A stretch of DNA of 64,000 bases from Corynebacterium lactis RW2-5 (GTDB taxonomy: Bacteria; Actinomycetota; Actinomycetes; Mycobacteriales; Mycobacteriaceae), in the NCBI RefSeq assembly GCF_001274895.1, contig NZ_CP006841.1:806001-870000 (forward strand). Reading direction: 5' to 3'. Under the pieces are notes generated by a model. That model saw only the letters and a program-made list of their open reading frames with translations. It was not told the DNA's origin and ran no database searches. The position numbers and the translations under genes are program-made. This document shows, piece by piece, positions 30,847 through 40,342 of the stretch (positions within the stretch are counted from its first letter, which is position 1; each line of letters begins with the position of its first letter).

Positions 30847-32361
30847 ATGTCTCGTTTTGTAGATCGTGTAGTGCTGCACTTGCAGGCTGGCGACGGCGGC
30901 CACGGCTGTAACTCTGTGCTGCGTGAGAAGTTCAAGCCGCTGGGTGGCCCCGATGGTGGTAACGGCGGCCATGGTGGCGACATCGTGCTCACTGTGGACC
31001 CGCAGGTCCATACGCTGATGGACTTCCACTTCCATCCGCATATCAAGGCCTCGAACGGTAAACCCGGCGCTGGCGATCACCGCAATGGCGCGCGCGGCGA
31101 GGACCTGGTTCTTGGCGTACCCGAGGGGACTGTCGTCCTGACCGAGGACGGGGAGGTCCTCGCTGATATGACGGGCAAGGGCGCTCGTTTTATCGTGGCG
31201 GAGGGCGGCTACGGAGGCCTGGGCAACGCTGCTTTGGCGAACAAGAACCGCCGCGCGCCTGGCTTTGCGCTGTTGGGCGAACCGGGCGAGGCCAAGGACG
31301 TCGTCCTCGAGCTGAAGTCGATGGCTGACGTGGGCCTGGTGGGCTTCCCGTCAGCCGGTAAGTCCTCACTCGTTAGCGCAATGAGCGCGGCGAAGCCGAA
31401 GATCGGTGACTATCCGTTTACCACTCTCCAGCCGAACCTCGGTGTGGTCAATGTCGGGTACGAGTCCTTTACTATCGCCGATGTTCCGGGGCTAATCCCG
31501 GGTGCTTCTGAGGGGCGAGGCCTCGGGCTGGACTTCTTGCGCCACATCGAGCGCTGTGCCGTGCTTGCGCACGTCGTCGACGCCGCGGCGCTGGAGGGAG
31601 ACCGCGATCCCGTGTCAGATATCAAGGCGTTGGAGCAGGAGCTGGCGAATTACCAGACCGTGCTCCAGGCCGATGTCGGGCTGGGCGATTTGCGGGAACG
31701 CCCGCGCATCATTGTGCTGAACAAGACGGATCTTCCCGATGCGCGCGACATGATCGATTTGCAGAGGGAAGAGCTGGAAGAGTTCGGCTGGCCGATTTTC
31801 GAGATTTCCACTGTTACTCATGCGGGTCTGAAAGAGCTGACCTACGGGCTAAAGGATGCGATTGCGGCCTACCGCAAGGCCCATCCGCTCAAGGAGGAGG
31901 CGGCGCCTAAGGCCGTCATCCGCCCGCAGAGCGTGCGCGGCAAGCGCAACGAGGGTACCGAGTTCACTATTGAGAAGGACCCGAACAACGAGGGCGGCTT
32001 TATCGTCAAGGGCCGCAAGCCCGAGCGCTGGATTAACCAGACCGACTTTGAAAACGACGAGGCCGTCGGATACCTCGGCGATCGTTTGGCGCGCCTGGGC
32101 GTCGAAGATGCGCTGGCCAAGGCGGGCGCGAAGGTCGGTTGCCCGGTCACGATTTCCTACCTGACCTTCGAGTGGTATCCGCAGATGGTCGCTGGTGCGG
32201 AAGACTTTGTGCCCACCGGGCGCGGTACTGACGAGCGTCTCTACGTCAACAACCGCACCAGCGCGGAGGAGCGCAAGCGCGCTTCTCAGGCTCGCCGCGG
32301 TCTTATCGACGAGTTTGATTTTGGCGATGGCCAGGTTGCCGATCGCGAGCGTTACCAGTAG
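30847..32361 (+). CDS. obgE: GTPase Obg/CgtA
   Basis: 504 residues. An essential GTPase involved in 50S assembly and stress control. The N-terminal Gly-rich Obg fold is seen in [16 protein letters not shown] and [14 protein letters not shown]; the G domain has G1 GFPSAGKSS (about 165), G3 DVPGLIPGA and G4 NKTDLPD; a C-terminal OCT domain ([20 protein letters not shown]...) ends the protein, as in actinobacteria and Bacillus. A -10 TATCTT (30835-30840) lies 6 bases before the ATG, so the mRNA is likely leaderless. Confidence 0.95.
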   Translation: MSRFVDRVVLHLQAGDGGHGCNSVLREKFKPLGGPDGGNGGHGGDIVLTVDPQVHTLMDFHFHPHIKASNGKPGAGDHRNGARGEDLVLGVPEGTVVLTEDGEVLADMTGKGARFIVAEGGYGGLGNAALANKNRRAPGFALLGEPGEAKDVVLELKSMADVGLVGFPSAGKSSLVSAMSAAKPKIGDYPFTTLQPNLGVVNVGYESFTIADVPGLIPGASEGRGLGLDFLRHIERCAVLAHVVDAAALEGDRDPVSDIKALEQELANYQTVLQADVGLGDLRERPRIIVLNKTDLPDARDMIDLQREELEEFGWPIFEISTVTHAGLKELTYGLKDAIAAYRKAHPLKEEAAPKAVIRPQSVRGKRNEGTEFTIEKDPNNEGGFIVKGRKPERWINQTDFENDEAVGYLGDRLARLGVEDALAKAGAKVGCPVTISYLTFEWYPQMVAGAEDFVPTGRGTDERLYVNNRTSAEERKRASQARRGLIDEFDFGDGQVADRERYQ

Positions 32362-32441
32362 ACACGGTAGATGGTCTCTTTGAAGTTATAACTATCCATT
32401 TGGAAGTGAGTGAGGAAGTCATCCCTACGGAAAGCCCATTG

Positions 32442-33695
32442 ATGACAGGTAGCAGTGTCGACACCACCGATGCTCGCAAGGCACCGGAACAGGAGCGCCA
32501 GGAGCTTGCAGACGCCATGAATGTCTCCACCGACAAGGTGGAGAAGGCGACGGAAAATCTCTCTCCCGGCTCGAAAGGTGGCTTCGACTCCGCGACGCGT
32601 CGCGCCATTCGCCGAGCCAAGCGAGTGATTGTCAAGATTGGCTCCTCCTCGCTGACCGGCCCTGACGGTCGAACCGACCCTGAGCGAATTGACTTCATTG
32701 CGGACGCCCTTGAAAGACGCATGGGCATCAGCGATGTCATCGTTGTGTCATCCGGCGCTGTTGCCTCTGGTATGGGCCCACTTGGGCTGAGCACTCGGCC
32801 GACGGACCTGGCTACTAAGCAGGCTGCAGCGGCTGTGGGACAAGTGCGCCTGGCCCAGGAGTGGGGGCGTTCCTTCGAGCGTTTCGGCCGGACGAGCGCT
32901 CAGGTGCTGCTGACCGCCGCCGATGCGGGTGTCCGCGACCGCGCTCGCAACGCTCAGCGCACGATTGACCGGCTGCGTCAGCTGGGCGCGGTTCCGATTG
33001 TCAACGAAAATGACACAGTTGCGACCTCGGAGTTTCGCTTCGGCGACAACGACCGTCTCGCGGCTCTGGTCAGCCACTTGGCGTACTGCGATGCACTTAT
33101 CCTGCTTAGCGACGTAGACGGGCTCTATGATCGCAATCCCGCGGATCCGGGAGCGAAGTTTGTTCCCGAAGTGCGCAGTGGAAACGACCTGAAGGGCGTC
33201 GTGGCCGGCGGTGGCGGCGCGCTCGGAACAGGCGGCATGGCGTCTAAGGTGTCGGCGGCTCGCCTGGCCTCGCGTGGCGGCGTTCCCGTTTTGCTTACCT
33301 CCACCGCTAACATCGGCCGCGCCCTGGACACCGCTGATGTCGGCACGGCATTTGCAGCAAAGGAAAACCGCCTGAGTGCGTGGAAGTTCTGGATGCTCTA
33401 CGCGGCGGATAGCTCCGGGCTTCTCCGGCTGGACGCCGGTGCTGTGAAAGCGGTGACCGAGGGGCGCAAGTCCCTGCTGCCGGTGGGGATTACTGCGGTT
33501 GACGGTGAGTTCTCTTCGGGGGACATCGTGGATCTGATTGGCCCTAACGGTGAAGTCGTGGGGCGCGGTGAGGTTGCCTACGACTCCGAGGAGCTGCTCG
33601 GCATGATTGGCTATCACACAGAACAGCTCCCGCGTGACATGCAGAAACCCGTGGTGCATGCCGATTACCTATCTGACTTCGCATCTAGGGCATAA
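32442..33695 (+). CDS. proB: glutamate 5-kinase
   Basis: 417 residues from ATG 32442 (GGAAAG at 8-base spacing); upstream in-frame TTG 32400 and GTG 32406 are possible, the former 7 bases after TATAAC (32387-32392). It phosphorylates glutamate in the first step of proline synthesis. The amino-acid kinase domain begins at [19 protein letters not shown], so all start choices leave an extra N-terminal segment of about 50-70 polar residues, longer than usual. A C-terminal PUA domain ([21 protein letters not shown]) is present. Start is the uncertain point; proA follows after the sortase pair. Confidence 0.9.
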   Translation: MTGSSVDTTDARKAPEQERQELADAMNVSTDKVEKATENLSPGSKGGFDSATRRAIRRAKRVIVKIGSSSLTGPDGRTDPERIDFIADALERRMGISDVIVVSSGAVASGMGPLGLSTRPTDLATKQAAAAVGQVRLAQEWGRSFERFGRTSAQVLLTAADAGVRDRARNAQRTIDRLRQLGAVPIVNENDTVATSEFRFGDNDRLAALVSHLAYCDALILLSDVDGLYDRNPADPGAKFVPEVRSGNDLKGVVAGGGGALGTGGMASKVSAARLASRGGVPVLLTSTANIGRALDTADVGTAFAAKENRLSAWKFWMLYAADSSGLLRLDAGAVKAVTEGRKSLLPVGITAVDGEFSSGDIVDLIGPNGEVVGRGEVAYDSEELLGMIGYHTEQLPRDMQKPVVHADYLSDFASRA

Positions 33696-33703
33696 TTGCT
33701 AAC

Positions 33704-34435
33704 ATGCTTGCCAAAATTGTTGGATTCGTGGGAGAGCTGCTTCTGACCGCCGGCGTTCTTGCGGCGCTCTTTGCGTTCTATCTGCTTTATTGGACCGGTT
33801 TGGAGACCGGGAAGATTCAGAGCGAGGCGAAGGACAACCTGCGTAACGCTTGGGCCGCACCGATTTCCGCTTCAGCGCAACCGGCTGACCCTGCCGCAGT
33901 GGATGCGCCGGGCGCTCCCGCGGCTTCGACGGATTGGACCCAGGGCAGCGCCGTTGCTCTTCTGTCTGCTCCGAAGGCCGGCGTCAACGAGTTGGTCGCA
34001 TTCGAGGGCGTGGACCAGGGCGTGCTGGCCGGTGGGCCGGGCCATTACCCAGGTACTGCGTTGCCGGGTGAGGTTGGCAATACCGCTTTCGCTGCGCACC
34101 GTGATGGCCACGGTGCGCCGTTCGACAACATCGATCGCCTGCACACGTGTGATGACATCACTGTAGAGACTCGTGAGGCGATTTATCACTACAAGGTCCT
34201 GCCTGACGATGGTCTGGCGGGCGCAGGCGAGGCGTTCGACTGTGTTCCCGACGGCATTGAGGTGCCGCAGGTCCAAGGCCAGCACATTGTTACCCCGGAC
34301 CGCAGCGATGTCATTCTTCCGATCGGGAATGCGCAGATGCTGACGTGGACAACCTGTCACCCGCAGTGGGATAACACTCACCGACTGATTATTCACGCAG
34401 TGCTGGCTCAGACAGAGATGAAGGAGGCCGCATAA
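33704..34435 (+). CDS. class E sortase
   Basis: 243 residues. Membrane-anchored transpeptidase that attaches proteins to the cell wall, class E being the housekeeping type in high-GC Gram-positives (recognising LAxTG-like signals). N-terminal membrane helix (GELLLTAGVLAALFAFYLLYW), Ala/Pro-rich stalk, then catalytic His132 (AFAAHRDGHG), Cys218 (TWTTCHP) and Arg227 (NTHRLIIHA). CATAAT lies 7 bases before ATG 33704. The gene is embedded between proB and proA and is followed at zero spacing by a tiny membrane protein. Confidence 0.9.
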   Translation: MLAKIVGFVGELLLTAGVLAALFAFYLLYWTGLETGKIQSEAKDNLRNAWAAPISASAQPADPAAVDAPGAPAASTDWTQGSAVALLSAPKAGVNELVAFEGVDQGVLAGGPGHYPGTALPGEVGNTAFAAHRDGHGAPFDNIDRLHTCDDITVETREAIYHYKVLPDDGLAGAGEAFDCVPDGIEVPQVQGQHIVTPDRSDVILPIGNAQMLTWTTCHPQWDNTHRLIIHAVLAQTEMKEAA

Positions 34436-34588
34436 ATGTATGCAGCATTTTGGCGCGCGTTACCGGGCCCGTGGTGGGTTCGCCTGATTATCACAATCAT
34501 TGTCCTAGCCGTGATTGTTTACTGCCTCATGACCTTCATTTTCCCGTGGGTGGCTGCGCAAATGCCATCGAATGACGTATCGGTCTAG
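34436..34588 (+). CDS. 50-residue membrane protein next to the sortase
   Basis: Starts at the base after the sortase stop codon, with AAGGAGG (34420-34426) in front. The product is MYAAFWRALPGPWWVRL followed by one hydrophobic helix (IITIIVLAVIVYCLMTFIFPWV) and a short polar tail. Similar tiny proteins accompany class E sortase genes in actinobacteria, so a sortase-related role is plausible but unproven. Confidence 0.75.
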   Translation: MYAAFWRALPGPWWVRLIITIIVLAVIVYCLMTFIFPWVAAQMPSNDVSV

Positions 34589-34600
34589 TGGCTTGCCCGC

Positions 34601-34606
34601 TATGCT
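34601..34606 (+). promoter_or_regulatory. -10 box TATGCT of proA (leaderless)
   Basis: TATGCT, TAGCGC, then ATG 34613. Confidence 0.5.
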
Positions 34607-34612
34607 TAGCGC

Positions 34613-35947
34613 ATGGCTTTAACTAATGATTCGCAGTCCGTACTCCCGAATGCCTCAGATTCTGTGCTGACTCCCGAGCGCGCCGCAGAGCGCGCGGAGG
34701 TTTTAGACAAGGCCACTAGGGCGAAGGCTGTCGCTGGTGAGCTGGCGCGGTTCACATCGGCACGCAAAAATGAGCTGTTGCTTGCCGCGGCGGGGGCCTT
34801 GGTCGAGCGCACAGAGGAGGTTCTGGCAGCGAATGCGCAGGACATAGAGGCGGGCCAAGAGCGTGGCCTGTCCGAGTCGCTGCTGGATAGGCTCCGTCTG
34901 GACGCGGAACGGATTGAGGGGATTGCTGGCGGCCTGTGCCAGGTGGCGGCGCTGCCGGACCCAGTCGGAGAGGTTCTGCGGGGGCGCACTCTTCCCAACG
35001 GAATTAAGCTGTCGCAGGTCCGTGTGCCGCTGGGGGTAATGGGCATGGTGTACGAGGCGCGACCCAACGTCACGGTCGACGCATTTGGTCTTGCTCTGAA
35101 GTCGGGCAACGTTGCGCTGCTGCGCGGTTCGAAGTCGGCGGTGAACTCCAATACTGCGCTGGTGAATGTGTTGCGTGGGGTGCTCGCTGACTACGGCGCC
35201 CCGGAGGATCTGGTGCAGTTACTGCCGTGTGATTCGCACGATTCGGTTCAAGACCTGATTACTGCGCGTGGCTTGGTGGATGTTGTTATTCCTCGGGGTG
35301 GCGCCGGTTTGATTGAGGCCGTGGTCACCCGCGCGACCGTGCCCGCCATCGAGACCGGCACCGGCAATTGCCACATCTACATCGATGCTTCCGCCGACCT
35401 CGACGAGGCAATTGCGCTGATGCTCAACGGAAAGACTCGTCGCCCGAGCGTGTGCAACGCCACAGAGACTGTGCTCATCGACGCCGCCCTTGATTCTGCA
35501 GACCAGGCCCGTATTTTGGATTCGCTTGCCGACGCCGGTGTTGCCGTCCACGGCGATGCCGAGAACCTGGCAGTGTCGGGCTGGGGCGGCGAAGTAATTG
35601 CCGCGAACGAGCAGGACTGGTCGGATGAGTACCTGTCGATGGACATCGCAGCCAAGATTGTTGACGGTGTCGTGGGTGCGACCGAGCACATTGCTCGCTA
35701 TTCCTCAGGTCACACCGAGGCGGTAGCCGCACGGGACTGGGGCGTGTGTCAGGAATTCGTCGACCGCGTGGATGCCGCGGCCGTGAACGTCAACGCCTCG
35801 ACCGCGTTCACCGACGGCGAGCAGTACGGGTTCGGCGCGGAGATTGGTATTTCCACCCAGAAACTGCACGCGCGTGGCCCCATGGGGCTGCCGGAGTTGA
35901 CCAGCAGCAAATGGATTCTGGCTGGCCGTGGCCAGGTGCGACCCTAG
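34613..35947 (+). CDS. proA: glutamate-5-semialdehyde dehydrogenase (gamma-glutamyl phosphate reductase)
   Basis: 444 residues. It reduces gamma-glutamyl phosphate with NADPH in the second step of proline synthesis. Aldehyde-dehydrogenase fold; the catalytic Cys lies in [17 protein letters not shown], and the motif IPRGGAGLI and the [10 protein letters not shown] segment are typical. The N-terminus carries about 15 extra polar residues. A leaderless start is likely. Its TAG overlaps the stop codon of the opposing nrdF. A dispersed-word copy is at 35524-35534. Confidence 0.95.
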   Translation: MALTNDSQSVLPNASDSVLTPERAAERAEVLDKATRAKAVAGELARFTSARKNELLLAAAGALVERTEEVLAANAQDIEAGQERGLSESLLDRLRLDAERIEGIAGGLCQVAALPDPVGEVLRGRTLPNGIKLSQVRVPLGVMGMVYEARPNVTVDAFGLALKSGNVALLRGSKSAVNSNTALVNVLRGVLADYGAPEDLVQLLPCDSHDSVQDLITARGLVDVVIPRGGAGLIEAVVTRATVPAIETGTGNCHIYIDASADLDEAIALMLNGKTRRPSVCNATETVLIDAALDSADQARILDSLADAGVAVHGDAENLAVSGWGGEVIAANEQDWSDEYLSMDIAAKIVDGVVGATEHIARYSSGHTEAVAARDWGVCQEFVDRVDAAAVNVNASTAFTDGEQYGFGAEIGISTQKLHARGPMGLPELTSSKWILAGRGQVRP

Positions 35948-36996
35948 AATTCCCAGTCGGAGTTTTCGGTGGCTTCGGCTCGGCCGATGACATAGGCGGA
36001 TCCGGAGCCGGAGAAGAAGTCGTGAGTCTCCGAGGAGTCCGGAGTCAGGGCCGCAATGATGTCCGGTTCGACATCGGCGGCCTGTTCTTCGTAGATGGCG
36101 GGGTATCCGAGGTTCATCAGCGCCTTGTTGGCGTTGTAGTAGACGAATGAGCGTACGCCCCGGATGAGGTTGAAACCGTCGTAGAGCTCATCTGTGTAGT
36201 CGAACTCTAGGCGTAGCAGCTCGTCGATGAAGGTGAATGTGAAGTCCTCCATCTCTGCGACTCTTTCGGGATGGGCGTCGAGGCCGCGCTGGAATTTGTA
36301 GCCGGAGTAGTAGCCGTGGACTGCCTTGTCGCGGAGGATGAGCCGAATCATGTCGGCGGTGTTCATCATTACGCCGCGGGCGGAGAAATGCAGCGGCAGG
36401 TAGAACCCGGCGTAGAGCAGCAGAGACGACAGCAGCGTCGAGGCGACCTTGCGCTTTAGCGGATCCGTGCCGGCGTAGTGGCCCATGACTGCGTCGGCAC
36501 GCGCCTGAAGCTTGGGGTTGGCGACGGCCCACTCGTAGGCGGCGGTGATCTCGGGCGTGGAGCACATCGTCGAAAACACCGAAGAGTAGCTGCGCGCGTG
36601 CACGGCCTGCATGAACGCGATGTTGGCGTATACGGCTTGCTCGTGTTCGGTGCGAGCGTCGGGAATCTGGCTGATTTCGCCGACGCTGGCCTGGACAGTG
36701 TCCAGCAGAGTCAGCCCGGTGAAAACGCGGATGGTGAGGTCCTTTTCGGCCTCGGGCAGTGTGCGCCAGACGGGCAGATCGTTCGACAGCGGTACCTTCT
36801 CCGGCAACCAGAAGTTAGAGGTCAGGCGAAGCCAGACCTCCAGGTCCTTGGCGTCTGTGATGGCGTTCCAGTTGATTGGCCGCATGGGTGGGTTGGTATC
36901 GGGGGAGTTGGCGGCGTCGGAAAGCGGTCGCCATTGGGGAGGGGTGATGCTGCGGTCGTGGTAGGTGCTGGTGCCGTTCGGTGAAGTGGCGGACAT
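35944..36996 (-). CDS. nrdF: class Ib ribonucleotide reductase beta subunit
   Basis: 350 residues. It houses the dimetal-tyrosyl radical cofactor (dimanganese in corynebacteria) for class Ib ribonucleotide reductase. The ferritin-like metal motifs are visible in [24 protein letters not shown] and [23 protein letters not shown] lies upstream of ATG 36996, though spacing is long (13). The first 40 residues are low in complexity; MRPINWNAI is an alternative start. nrdI lies upstream on the same strand 68 bases away; nrdE and nrdH are not in the window. A dispersed-word copy lies in its N-terminus (36915-36925). Confidence 0.93.
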   Translation of the reverse strand: MSATSPNGTSTYHDRSITPPQWRPLSDAANSPDTNPPMRPINWNAITDAKDLEVWLRLTSNFWLPEKVPLSNDLPVWRTLPEAEKDLTIRVFTGLTLLDTVQASVGEISQIPDARTEHEQAVYANIAFMQAVHARSYSSVFSTMCSTPEITAAYEWAVANPKLQARADAVMGHYAGTDPLKRKVASTLLSSLLLYAGFYLPLHFSARGVMMNTADMIRLILRDKAVHGYYSGYKFQRGLDAHPERVAEMEDFTFTFIDELLRLEFDYTDELYDGFNLIRGVRSFVYYNANKALMNLGYPAIYEEQAADVEPDIIAALTPDSSETHDFFSGSGSAYVIGRAEATENSDWEF

Positions 36997-37064
36997 GGGG
37001 GTAGACAGACCTCCTGGTTATAGCGTGAAAAAGAAAAGAAGTATTCGGATTCCGGACGATTGAG

Positions 37065-37490
37065 CTAGGCCAGTTCGGCCTTTCGTGCGAGTAGGCGTGG
37101 CCAGTGTTCGGTGAGGCCCTTGCGGATCGCTGCGATATCTGCGCTTGTTCCGAGCAGCTCGAACCGGTAGAGCTCTGGAACGTTGCACTTTCCAGAGATG
37201 ATTGGGCCAGCGCAGCAGAATGCGTTGCCGAAATTTGTGTTCCCAGAGGTAATGACCCCGAGTAGGTGCGAGCGGTTGCGCTCGTCATTGAGGAATTTGA
37301 TGACCTGCTTCGGCACGGCGGATTTGAGAGCACCGCCTCCGTATGTCGGGGTGATCAGAACGTAGGGTTTATCGACGAAAAGCGCGGGGTCCTTCGCCCG
37401 CAGCGGGATTCTGTGGCTGGGGAAGCCGAGCTTATCGACGAAGCGGGCCGTGTTTTCCGAGACCGAGGAGAAGTAGACGATGGTGCACAT
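37065..37490 (-). CDS. nrdI: flavodoxin-like NrdI, activator of NrdF
   Basis: 141 residues. NrdI supplies the oxidant that assembles the dimanganese-tyrosyl radical in NrdF. The FMN site is visible in [16 protein letters not shown] and TPTYGGG; the 40s/50s loop [21 protein letters not shown] is a family hallmark. It is directly upstream of nrdF, consistent with cotranscription. The upstream 120 bases hold an inverted repeat that may be an operator. Confidence 0.93.
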   Translation of the reverse strand: MCTIVYFSSVSENTARFVDKLGFPSHRIPLRAKDPALFVDKPYVLITPTYGGGALKSAVPKQVIKFLNDERNRSHLLGVITSGNTNFGNAFCCAGPIISGKCNVPELYRFELLGTSADIAAIRKGLTEHWPRLLARKAELA

Positions 37491-37510
37491 GAGGAGCGCA
37501 AAAACCTATC

Positions 37511-37554
37511 AGTACGTAGTTGAAAACATTAAAGTTCGTAGCTGCGTACTATAG
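37511..37554 (-). promoter_or_regulatory. inverted repeat in front of nrdI
   Basis: On the minus strand AGTACGCAG and CTACGTACT form 9-base arms (one mismatch) about 24 bases apart, with TATAGT just upstream as a possible -10. It is not a clear NrdR box; it may be an operator of the nrdI-nrdF unit. Confidence 0.35.
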
Positions 37555-37614
37555 GGGTGTGGAGGTGGTGCTAGCAACGCCCCAGAGTGAGGCACATTTT
37601 GAGATGCTTTGGCA

Positions 37615-38316
37615 CTATTTGACGCCGGTGTCGGCGCCAGTGTCGGTGGCCGAGCGGACGCGGAGGGCCGCGGCGCTATCGAAAGACAGGGCCGGGTTTT
37701 CTCCGGAAGCGCTGCGCAGCGAGATGGTCGCAAGCGGCTCGGAGCGCTGCGATACCGTGAAGCTAATTCCCGGCTTAATGCCCGCGCCGGTGAGTGTGCG
37801 CAGGAGGTCGGGATTTCCGTCGTGAATACGCGCGATGATTATGCGGTCGCCCACTGCAGAAGACAGCAGCGGGAATGAGTGGGTTTCGGGCAGAGACCCG
37901 TCGCTGGCCGGGATGGGATCCCCGTGGGGGTCAAACTGTGGATGGCCAAGCTCGGCATCGATGCGGCTGAGGAAACGGTCGCTGGCTTCGTGCTCGAGGC
38001 GCTCAGCGTCCTCGTGCACCTCGTCGATTGTGTAGCCGAGTTTTTTAAAGAGGAAAGTTTCAATCAGCCTGTGCCGGCGAACCATCTGAAGCGCCAGCTC
38101 GCGGCCGAGCGCAGTCAATTCGATGCCCCGGTAGGGTTCGTGTTCGACGAGGCCCTGCTTGCTCAGCCGGCTCACGTGGTCCGAGACGGTTGAGCGACGA
38201 AGCTCGAGGCTATCGGCCAGGTTGGACGGCGTGACCGGATCGACAGTCCACTCCTGAAGGGTGAAGATCGATTTGAGGTAGTTCTGGGCGCTCGCCGATA
38301 GTGCCTCGATGTGCAT
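37615..38316 (-). CDS. mntR: DtxR-family metalloregulator, MntR-like
   Basis: 233 residues from ATG 38316. The N-terminal winged HTH ([58 protein letters not shown]) is the DtxR type, followed by the metal-binding dimerisation domain ([34 protein letters not shown]) and a C-terminal SH3-like domain. The wing sequence and position beside nrdI/nrdF suggest a manganese sensor; iron sensing by DtxR cannot be excluded. The upstream open frame to 38424 crosses the divergent nadD promoter and is rejected. A palindrome overlaps its start. Confidence 0.85.
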   Translation of the reverse strand: MHIEALSASAQNYLKSIFTLQEWTVDPVTPSNLADSLELRRSTVSDHVSRLSKQGLVEHEPYRGIELTALGRELALQMVRRHRLIETFLFKKLGYTIDEVHEDAERLEHEASDRFLSRIDAELGHPQFDPHGDPIPASDGSLPETHSFPLLSSAVGDRIIIARIHDGNPDLLRTLTGAGIKPGISFTVSQRSEPLATISLRSASGENPALSFDSAAALRVRSATDTGADTGVK

Positions 38317-38332
38317 AGAAAGTAATTCTATG
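38314..38332. promoter_or_regulatory. palindrome CATAGAA-n5-TTCTATG over the mntR start
   Basis: Perfect 7-base arms (38314-38320, 38326-38332). It covers the mntR ATG and its likely -10 (TAGAAT on the minus strand), and lies 15 bases from the nadD -10. Candidate autoregulatory operator. Confidence 0.45.
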
Positions 38333-38346
38333 AGTTTCCGACGGGG

Positions 38347-38352
38347 TAGAGT
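38347..38352 (+). promoter_or_regulatory. -10 box TAGAGT of nadD (leaderless)
   Basis: TAGAGT, GCCATAC, then ATG 38360. It sets the nadD start inside a longer open frame from 38309. Confidence 0.6.
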
Positions 38353-38359
38353 GCCATAC

Positions 38360-39079
38360 ATGTCCGACGGCACGAATTCGAAGTCAGCTGCGCGCAAGCA
38401 GCGCATCGGAGTGATGGGTGGCACCTTCGATCCGATTCACAACGGCCACCTGGTCGCGGCCAGCGAGGTCGCGGATCATTTCGACCTGGATTTTGTGCTG
38501 TTTGTGCCGACGGGTGAGCCGTGGCAGAAGCGAGGCCGAAAGGTCTCCGATAGCGAGGACCGCTATCTCATGACCGTCATCGCCACCGCGTCGAACCCGC
38601 AGTTTTCGGTGTCCAGGGTTGATATCGACCGCCCCGGCGACACCTATACCGTGGATACTCTGCGCGACCTGAAGGTCATCTACCCGGACGCGGAGCTATT
38701 CTTCATCACCGGCGCGGATGCGTTGCAGAAGATCATGACCTGGCGGGACTGGGAGGAGATGTTCGACGCCGCGACCTTCGTCGGCGTCACCCGGCCGGGC
38801 ATTCAGTTGCGCAAAGAGGACCTGGAGGGGCTCGATACTAGTCGGCTGCACCTGATTGAAATCCCGGCGATGGCAATCTCGTCGACGGACTGCCGGGCAC
38901 GCGCGGCGCAGGGACGGCCCGTGTGGTATCTCGTGCCCGATGGCGTGGTTCAGTACATTGCTAAACGTGGCTTGTACCAGTCATCTACGGGAACGGTTGG
39001 AAGCGTCAGCCCGGCGACATCGGCCTGCGAGACCAGCGGAAGGAATACGGCGCACGCGGCGTCGGCAAGCGAAAGTTAG
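38360..39079 (+). CDS. nadD: nicotinate-nucleotide adenylyltransferase
   Basis: 239 residues. It makes nicotinic acid adenine dinucleotide from NaMN and ATP in NAD synthesis. The nucleotidyltransferase motif [11 protein letters not shown] lies after a short polar N-terminus; the [21 protein letters not shown] segment carries the ISSTxxR-type motif. The core ends at KRGLY; a further ~35 residues of Ser/Thr/Ala form a low-complexity tail ending in SASES, and those last codons contain the dispersed word (39060-39070). Start set by a leaderless -10. Head of nadD-rsfS-gpgP-degV. Confidence 0.93.
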   Translation: MSDGTNSKSAARKQRIGVMGGTFDPIHNGHLVAASEVADHFDLDFVLFVPTGEPWQKRGRKVSDSEDRYLMTVIATASNPQFSVSRVDIDRPGDTYTVDTLRDLKVIYPDAELFFITGADALQKIMTWRDWEEMFDAATFVGVTRPGIQLRKEDLEGLDTSRLHLIEIPAMAISSTDCRARAAQGRPVWYLVPDGVVQYIAKRGLYQSSTGTVGSVSPATSACETSGRNTAHAASASES

Positions 39080-39169
39080 CAAAACTTCGCCCGGGCGGTA
39101 CATTACAAGTACAACTTTTAGATCTGATTGACTCTCCGACAGGGAAATTTTTAAGGAGCTGAAGTCTTC

Positions 39170-39628
39170 GTGACTGCACAAGCACGCGCTGTGGAACTCG
39201 CCACCATCGCCGCAAAGGCCGCCGACCGAATGAAGGGCGAAGACGTGGTGGTCCTCGACGTGTCTGGCCCGGTTGTTATCACTGATGCGTTCGTACTGGT
39301 CAGTGCAGATAACGAGCGCCTTGTCAACGCAATCGTCGACGAGATTGAGGACGACCTGCGCGAGGCCGGGGCGAAGCCCGTGCGCCGCGAGGGCGTGCGC
39401 GAGGGGCGCTGGGCTCTCCTGGATTATGGAGAGATTGTCGTCCACGTCTTCCGCGACGAGGAGCGCGACTTCTACGGCCTGGACCGTCTGTGGCGTGACT
39501 GCCCGCGGATTGAGGTCGAGGGCCTCGAGCAGGCGGCTGTGGAGGAAGGAAAGGACGCGGCTCGTAACGCCCGTTCCATCGACGAGATTCCTCTGGCGGC
39601 GCAGAACCCGGACTCGGACGAGTTCTAA
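39170..39628 (+). CDS. rsfS: ribosomal silencing factor RsfS
   Basis: 152 residues. It binds L14 and blocks subunit joining under starvation. The core VVVLDVSGPVVITDAFVLVSADNERLVNAIVDEIEDDL and GRWALLDYGEIVVHVF are family signatures. AAGGAG precedes GTG 39170 with a 12-base spacing. About 35 residues after the core are variable and charged. It is followed at zero spacing by the phosphatase gene. Confidence 0.94.
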   Translation: MTAQARAVELATIAAKAADRMKGEDVVVLDVSGPVVITDAFVLVSADNERLVNAIVDEIEDDLREAGAKPVRREGVREGRWALLDYGEIVVHVFRDEERDFYGLDRLWRDCPRIEVEGLEQAAVEEGKDAARNARSIDEIPLAAQNPDSDEF

Positions 39629-40342
39629 GTGGCTCCGGCTCGCGAAGCGCACATGGGCACGCGCCGGCGCCTGATTATGCTCAGGCACGGGCAGACCTCG
39701 TACAACGCCACGGGCAGGATGCAGGGGCAGCTGGATACTCAGTTGTCCTCTGCCGGCCTGGCGCAGGCTGAGGTGGCGGCGAAATACCTAGCGACGACGG
39801 AGAAGAGCATCACTCGCATCGTCTCCTCCGACCTGTCGCGCGCTGCGGAGACCGCCCGTGCACTGGCGGAGGCCACAGGCGTCGAGCTGACGTTGGACAG
39901 CCGGCTGAGGGAGACCAACCTCGGAGTGTGGCAGGAACGCACCTACGAGGAGATTGATTCGGAGTTTCCCGGCATGCGTGACCGCTGGCGCCACGACATG
40001 CACTGGGCTCCCGAGGGCGGTGAGACCCGCTTCGAGGTGTCCAACCGGATGCTCGCGGTAGTTTCGGATCTCGCGCAGGATCCTGCCTGGGAGACGGACA
40101 CTTTCGTTATCGTCTCCCACGGTGGCGCGATTGCTGCGGCCGCCGCGGCGCTTCTGGGAATGCCCCGCGACCACTTCAGCACTTTTAACGGTCTCGGCAA
40201 CACAGCCTGGGTGGACATGGAGCAGCGCACGCGCGTCACAGGCGAAACCAAGTGGTACCTCAACGCGTTCAACGCTAAGGCCCGTGTGCTCGAGGCCACC
40301 CTCGGCGCCGCCCGAGCGGAGGGGAGCGGCTATGCCGGGTGA
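39629..40342 (+). CDS. gpgP: histidine phosphatase, probable glucosyl-3-phosphoglycerate phosphatase
   Basis: 237 residues from GTG 39629, which abuts the rsfS stop; ATG 39653 is an alternative. The histidine-phosphatase motif RHGQT (19-23) carries the phospho-His, and VSHGGAIAAAAAALLG the second His. In M. tuberculosis the gene at this position encodes GpgP of methylglucose lipopolysaccharide synthesis; the same role here is inferred from synteny. It overlaps degV by 11 bases. Confidence 0.82.
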   Translation: MAPAREAHMGTRRRLIMLRHGQTSYNATGRMQGQLDTQLSSAGLAQAEVAAKYLATTEKSITRIVSSDLSRAAETARALAEATGVELTLDSRLRETNLGVWQERTYEEIDSEFPGMRDRWRHDMHWAPEGGETRFEVSNRMLAVVSDLAQDPAWETDTFVIVSHGGAIAAAAAALLGMPRDHFSTFNGLGNTAWVDMEQRTRVTGETKWYLNAFNAKARVLEATLGAARAEGSGYAG

